Of a stretch of DNA of 5,918 nucleotides, positions 3,004 through 5,918 are shown in pieces (position 1 is the stretch's first letter; each line of letters opens with the position of its first letter). This DNA is from CAYTSW01 sp964440605 (GTDB lineage: Bacteria; Planctomycetota; Phycisphaerae; Phycisphaerales; UBA1924), in assembly GCA_964440605.1 (NCBI GenBank), contig CAYTSW010000161.1:1-5918 (forward strand). The letters are read 5' to 3'. A program made the position numbers and the translations under genes. The notes under the pieces are model-generated. The model searched no databases. It was given only the letters and a program-made list of their open reading frames with translations, and was not told the origin of the DNA.

Positions 3004-5918
3004 ATGCGGAAGGATGGAGAGCACGCTGTTGTGCCGACGGATGAGGGCGAGGTATGCCCTCAGCATGGCTGGGTGCGGGCCGCCCTTGCAGCGGGCGAGC
3101 AGCTCGGTGACGAAGACGCCGCTCGTCTCGCGGGGCACCTCGCGACCTGTGCAGCATGCTCACGCCTCGCACAGACCATCAGTAACGATGAACCGTTCGA
3201 ACGGGAGATTGTCTTTGCGCTGGGCCCTGATGCGCGTGTGCCTGCTCCGCCCGGGCGTTGCGCTTCGGTGCCTGGGTATCGCATCATCAGGGAAATCGGT
3301 CGCGGCGGTCAGGGAGTCGTGTACGAAGCCGAGAGCCTGACAGACGGCGTACAACGGGCGGTGAAGGTGCTCGCGTGGGGCATGATGGCTTCCCGCACGC
3401 AGGTCCGCCGCTTTCGTCGTGAGATCGAAGTGCTCAAGGCACTGCGACATCCCAACATCGTTCGGATGGTGGAAGCGGGTTGGACCGCGGAGGGTATGCC
3501 CTTCCTTGCGATGGACCTGATCGCGGGCCAAAGTCTCGATCGGGCAGTTCCACGACCGGACACTGCTGAGGGGGTGCGACGTGCCGTGGAACTCGTCCGG
3601 CAGGTGGTCAGCGCGGTCGCGGCGGCGCACGATCAGGGGTTCTGTCATCGCGACCTGAAGCCGTCGAATATTCTCGTGGACGATCGGGGGCTTGTGACGG
3701 TGTTGGACTTTGGGCTGGTCGGGGCGTTCTCGCAATCGGCGTTCACGGCGACGCGCCTGACGCAGCACGCCGACTTCCTGGGCACCCTGCAATACGCGGC
3801 GCCGGAGCAACTGCTCGATCCGAGCGAGGATCGACTCGGTGCTCCTGCACCACCTGAAACAGCCGACGTGTACGCGGTTGGCATGAATCTGTATCGCCTG
3901 CTCACCGGTCGGTCGCGACCCATCGAGCTGTCGACGAATACGGCTGGTGGCCGATGGGTCGAGGCCTGGGCGAGGATGTTGTGGTTCTCGCCGCCCCCGC
4001 GCGCCTCGCGTCACAACCGGTTGGTTGATGACCGCCTCGACCGGATCATCATGCGTTGCCTCCAGGGTGATCCTCTGGCGCGGTACCGCGATGCGCGTGA
4101 GCTCGGCAGCGATCTCGATCAATGGCTGGAGGGCGAGCGCCCTTCCGGCGCTTCCAAGACGCGGCTGCACGCCACGAGCTGGACGCGCCGGCGACGTCTC
4201 GGCGGTCTCGGTGTTGCTGGCGTCGCGGTCGCATGCATCGGAGTAACGACGGGTCTTCTGTGGCCCGATGCCTCGGGTCTGCCTCCCACGCCAGCGCCGC
4301 CGCAGGCGAGCTTCGACCCCGGTGCGGCCCCCCATTCACACGATTGGTCGCCGGACGCTCTCTCTCTTGATCTGGAGCGAGCCCGTCGTCGCGCACTCGA
4401 TGGGAACGCGTCGCTCGAACGCCAGATGCTCTGGGAGTGGTTCGATCACCTTCTCGATGAGACGCCGGATTTGCGCGATGTTGTTCTCCGAGCCGATGCG
4501 GAGGAGCTGTACGAGCTGCTTTCGAATCATGAAGGGCTTCATCGCGTGCTCTGGGCGTTGCGAACGCATTACGGCGAGCACCCGATCGCCTTTCGAAGCG
4601 AGCTCCCACAGGGTGTGCGAGGCACGCGCGCTCATGTGGATTGGACGAGGGATCGTGTCCTCGTCGGAGGTTGGCGTCCGTCGCCACACGCATCGGCGTC
4701 TGCCGGCCAGTCTCCCGTCGCAGAACCCTTTGTATTTGTCAGCCAGTCTTTGTACGCGGATGAAGCGACGGCTTCGAGTTGGGCGTGGCCGAGCGAGAAC
4801 GTGGCGCCGAGCATCGTGCTGTGCGGCCATCCATCGGGCGGCTGGATCGTCATCGACGAACGCGGTGACGTGTGGCGTGTGATGGACGATCCCGACTGGT
4901 CGCGCGAGCTCATGTTCGCGACGGGGGTTGCCGGTGTCACTGCCGCCGCTGCGCATATGGATGGTGGTCGGCTTGTGCTGGGCGATGCGAACGGGGCGAT
5001 CACGGTGTGGAGCTTCGCGGGCACGCGGGTTGGAGGGTGGTCACTGGAGCCGAGCGATGAGCGTTTTGTATCGCTCGCTTTCATCGGCGACGCCGATCAC
5101 ATCCTCGCTGGCGCGCACAGCGAGCCGCTCAACGTCTATCGGGCGGTCGACGGCGAACTGTCGTATCGACCGGACCCACCACTGCTCGTGCGCAGTGCGG
5201 TGACCGTCACCTCACCGCAGGGGGCGGTGATCCCCGGTCCGCCGGCCGAGGCGGTGGAGCGGTTACGCGGTATCGGCGCACGATCGGAAGTGATTCCCGG
5301 CGCGGCCGTGCTCTTTCCGGGCCAAGTCTCGCGGATCGGCCTTTCGCGTGACGGTGACATCGCCATGGTCGGAGGGTCGATGGGCGTTCTCGACATTTGG
5401 GCTCACGCCGATGAACGGATCGATCGCCGACCCGTGGCGGGACCGAGCGACGATTGGACGGTCGCGGCGATTGTGTCGGACGATGGCACGAACGCCTGGT
5501 CGATCGACGGGCGTTCGATCACGCGTTGGCGTCCACGTCTGGAGGACAGATTGGATCGCACCGCGCCATTGCAAGGGACGGTCGGCTCGTTCGTGTCCAT
5601 CGATGGCGGGGAGACGCTTGTTTTTGCGCATCACGACGGCCATGTGACAGCAGTGGACAGCACAGATCTCGGAACAGTCTGGTCGTTGAAGCTCAGCGAC
5701 CAGACGGTCGATGACATCCGGCTCTCGCCGTGTGGACGCTGGCTCGTGGTTGCCGGCCACTCGAGCATTGTTCATCTCCTGGACCTGAGCGAGAAGGATG
5801 GCGATGGGGTCCCATCGGTGAGACAGCTCGATGCACAGAGGACCTCGGTTGGCGGGATCGCCTTTGATGTCTCGGGGGATCGCATGGCGATGGTGGGTTC
5901 GGATGGCGTCGTTCAACT
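3004..5918 (+). CDS. Membrane-spanning Ser/Thr protein kinase with anti-sigma-like zinc motif and C-terminal WD40-like propeller (kinase 2), partial at 3' end
   Basis: The frame is open from a TAG at 2995-2997 to the window edge (971 codons seen, no stop). AGAGGA 9 nt upstream supports the ATG at 3004. Order of parts: (1) zinc motif C18-x26-H45-x3-C49-x2-C52, with the same spacing as kinase 1 counted from its Cys13; (2) kinase domain about 92-375 with glycine loop GRGGQGVV (99-106), Lys121, helix C Glu140, HRDLKPSN (215-222), DFG (235-237), GTLQYAAPEQ (260-269); (3) one transmembrane helix about 399-420, preceded by RRRR (395-398), which places the N-terminus in the cytoplasm; (4) Pro-rich linker 421-445; (5) a mostly helical stretch about 445-530; (6) WD40-like beta-propeller repeats from about 600 on, for example near 604-626, 657-669, 689-712, 780-799, 820-842, 860-885, 903-929 and 949-971. 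The propeller probably lies outside the cytoplasmic membrane and senses a ligand or protein partner. Its kinase and zinc parts face the sigma factors. The substrate is unknown. The C-terminus is missing only because the window ends. Confidence 0.96.
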   Translation, partial: MRKDGEHAVVPTDEGEVCPQHGWVRAALAAGEQLGDEDAARLAGHLATCAACSRLAQTISNDEPFEREIVFALGPDARVPAPPGRCASVPGYRIIREIGRGGQGVVYEAESLTDGVQRAVKVLAWGMMASRTQVRRFRREIEVLKALRHPNIVRMVEAGWTAEGMPFLAMDLIAGQSLDRAVPRPDTAEGVRRAVELVRQVVSAVAAAHDQGFCHRDLKPSNILVDDRGLVTVLDFGLVGAFSQSAFTATRLTQHADFLGTLQYAAPEQLLDPSEDRLGAPAPPETADVYAVGMNLYRLLTGRSRPIELSTNTAGGRWVEAWARMLWFSPPPRASRHNRLVDDRLDRIIMRCLQGDPLARYRDARELGSDLDQWLEGERPSGASKTRLHATSWTRRRRLGGLGVAGVAVACIGVTTGLLWPDASGLPPTPAPPQASFDPGAAPHSHDWSPDALSLDLERARRRALDGNASLERQMLWEWFDHLLDETPDLRDVVLRADAEELYELLSNHEGLHRVLWALRTHYGEHPIAFRSELPQGVRGTRAHVDWTRDRVLVGGWRPSPHASASAGQSPVAEPFVFVSQSLYADEATASSWAWPSENVAPSIVLCGHPSGGWIVIDERGDVWRVMDDPDWSRELMFATGVAGVTAAAAHMDGGRLVLGDANGAITVWSFAGTRVGGWSLEPSDERFVSLAFIGDADHILAGAHSEPLNVYRAVDGELSYRPDPPLLVRSAVTVTSPQGAVIPGPPAEAVERLRGIGARSEVIPGAAVLFPGQVSRIGLSRDGDIAMVGGSMGVLDIWAHADERIDRRPVAGPSDDWTVAAIVSDDGTNAWSIDGRSITRWRPRLEDRLDRTAPLQGTVGSFVSIDGGETLVFAHHDGHVTAVDSTDLGTVWSLKLSDQTVDDIRLSPCGRWLVVAGHSSIVHLLDLSEKDGDGVPSVRQLDAQRTSVGGIAFDVSGDRMAMVGSDGVVQ

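Noticed and set aside
3160..4335. Long - strand open frame (391 codons) opposite kinase 2
   Set aside because: It lies wholly antisense to the kinase catalytic domain and its translation is Arg/Pro-rich with no recognisable motif. Long antisense frames are expected in GC-rich coding DNA.
4268..4956. Overlapping open frames on both strands inside the sensor half of kinase 2 (4268-4882 + and 4336-4956 -)
   Set aside because: The kinase 2 frame continues through without interruption and shows the transmembrane helix and propeller repeats; the other frames give Arg/Ser-rich products without motifs.

Overview
GC-rich bacterial DNA with four consecutive genes on the + strand and no convincing gene on the - strand. 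Order: ECF-type sigma factor A (235-936), ECF-type sigma factor B (1061-1711), a soluble Hanks-type Ser/Thr kinase (1727-2929), and a large membrane-spanning Hanks-type Ser/Thr kinase with a beta-propeller-like C-terminal half (3004 to beyond 5918). The last reading frame is open to the window edge, so the protein is cut off after 971 codons. ECF sigma factors next to Ser/Thr kinases carrying WD40-like repeats are typical of Planctomycetota, and the high GC fits a Planctomycetes or Phycisphaerae genome. That assignment is inferred from gene style only, not from a marker gene.

Region by region: 1-234 has no supported gene. It holds a 7-bp hairpin (14-36) and a longer 13-bp imperfect stem (88-140) that could lie in the leader of the first sigma gene. 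The two sigma factors are tandem paralogues, about 45% identical by eye in both region 2 and region 4. A 124-bp gap that includes an AT-rich patch and a small hairpin separates them. Sigma B and kinase 1 are only 15 bp apart, with a strong Shine-Dalgarno between them, so they almost certainly form one operon. A 74-bp gap with a hairpin that partly covers the ribosome binding site leads to kinase 2.

Both kinases begin with the same short zinc-binding signature, C-x26-H-x3-C-x2-C, placed before the catalytic domain. This is the signature of zinc-binding anti-sigma domains (ZAS / zf-HC2). The simplest reading is that each kinase is a fused anti-sigma/kinase regulator whose partners are the adjacent sigma factors. 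Kinase 2 would sense an extracytoplasmic cue through its propeller, while kinase 1 has no membrane segment and could act as a cytoplasmic relay or second-tier regulator. Sigma A has also lost most of the acidic residues in region 2.2 that sigma B keeps. This recalls phosphorylation-activated sigma factors such as EcfP of Vibrio parahaemolyticus. The family calls are well supported by motifs; the wiring between the proteins is inference.
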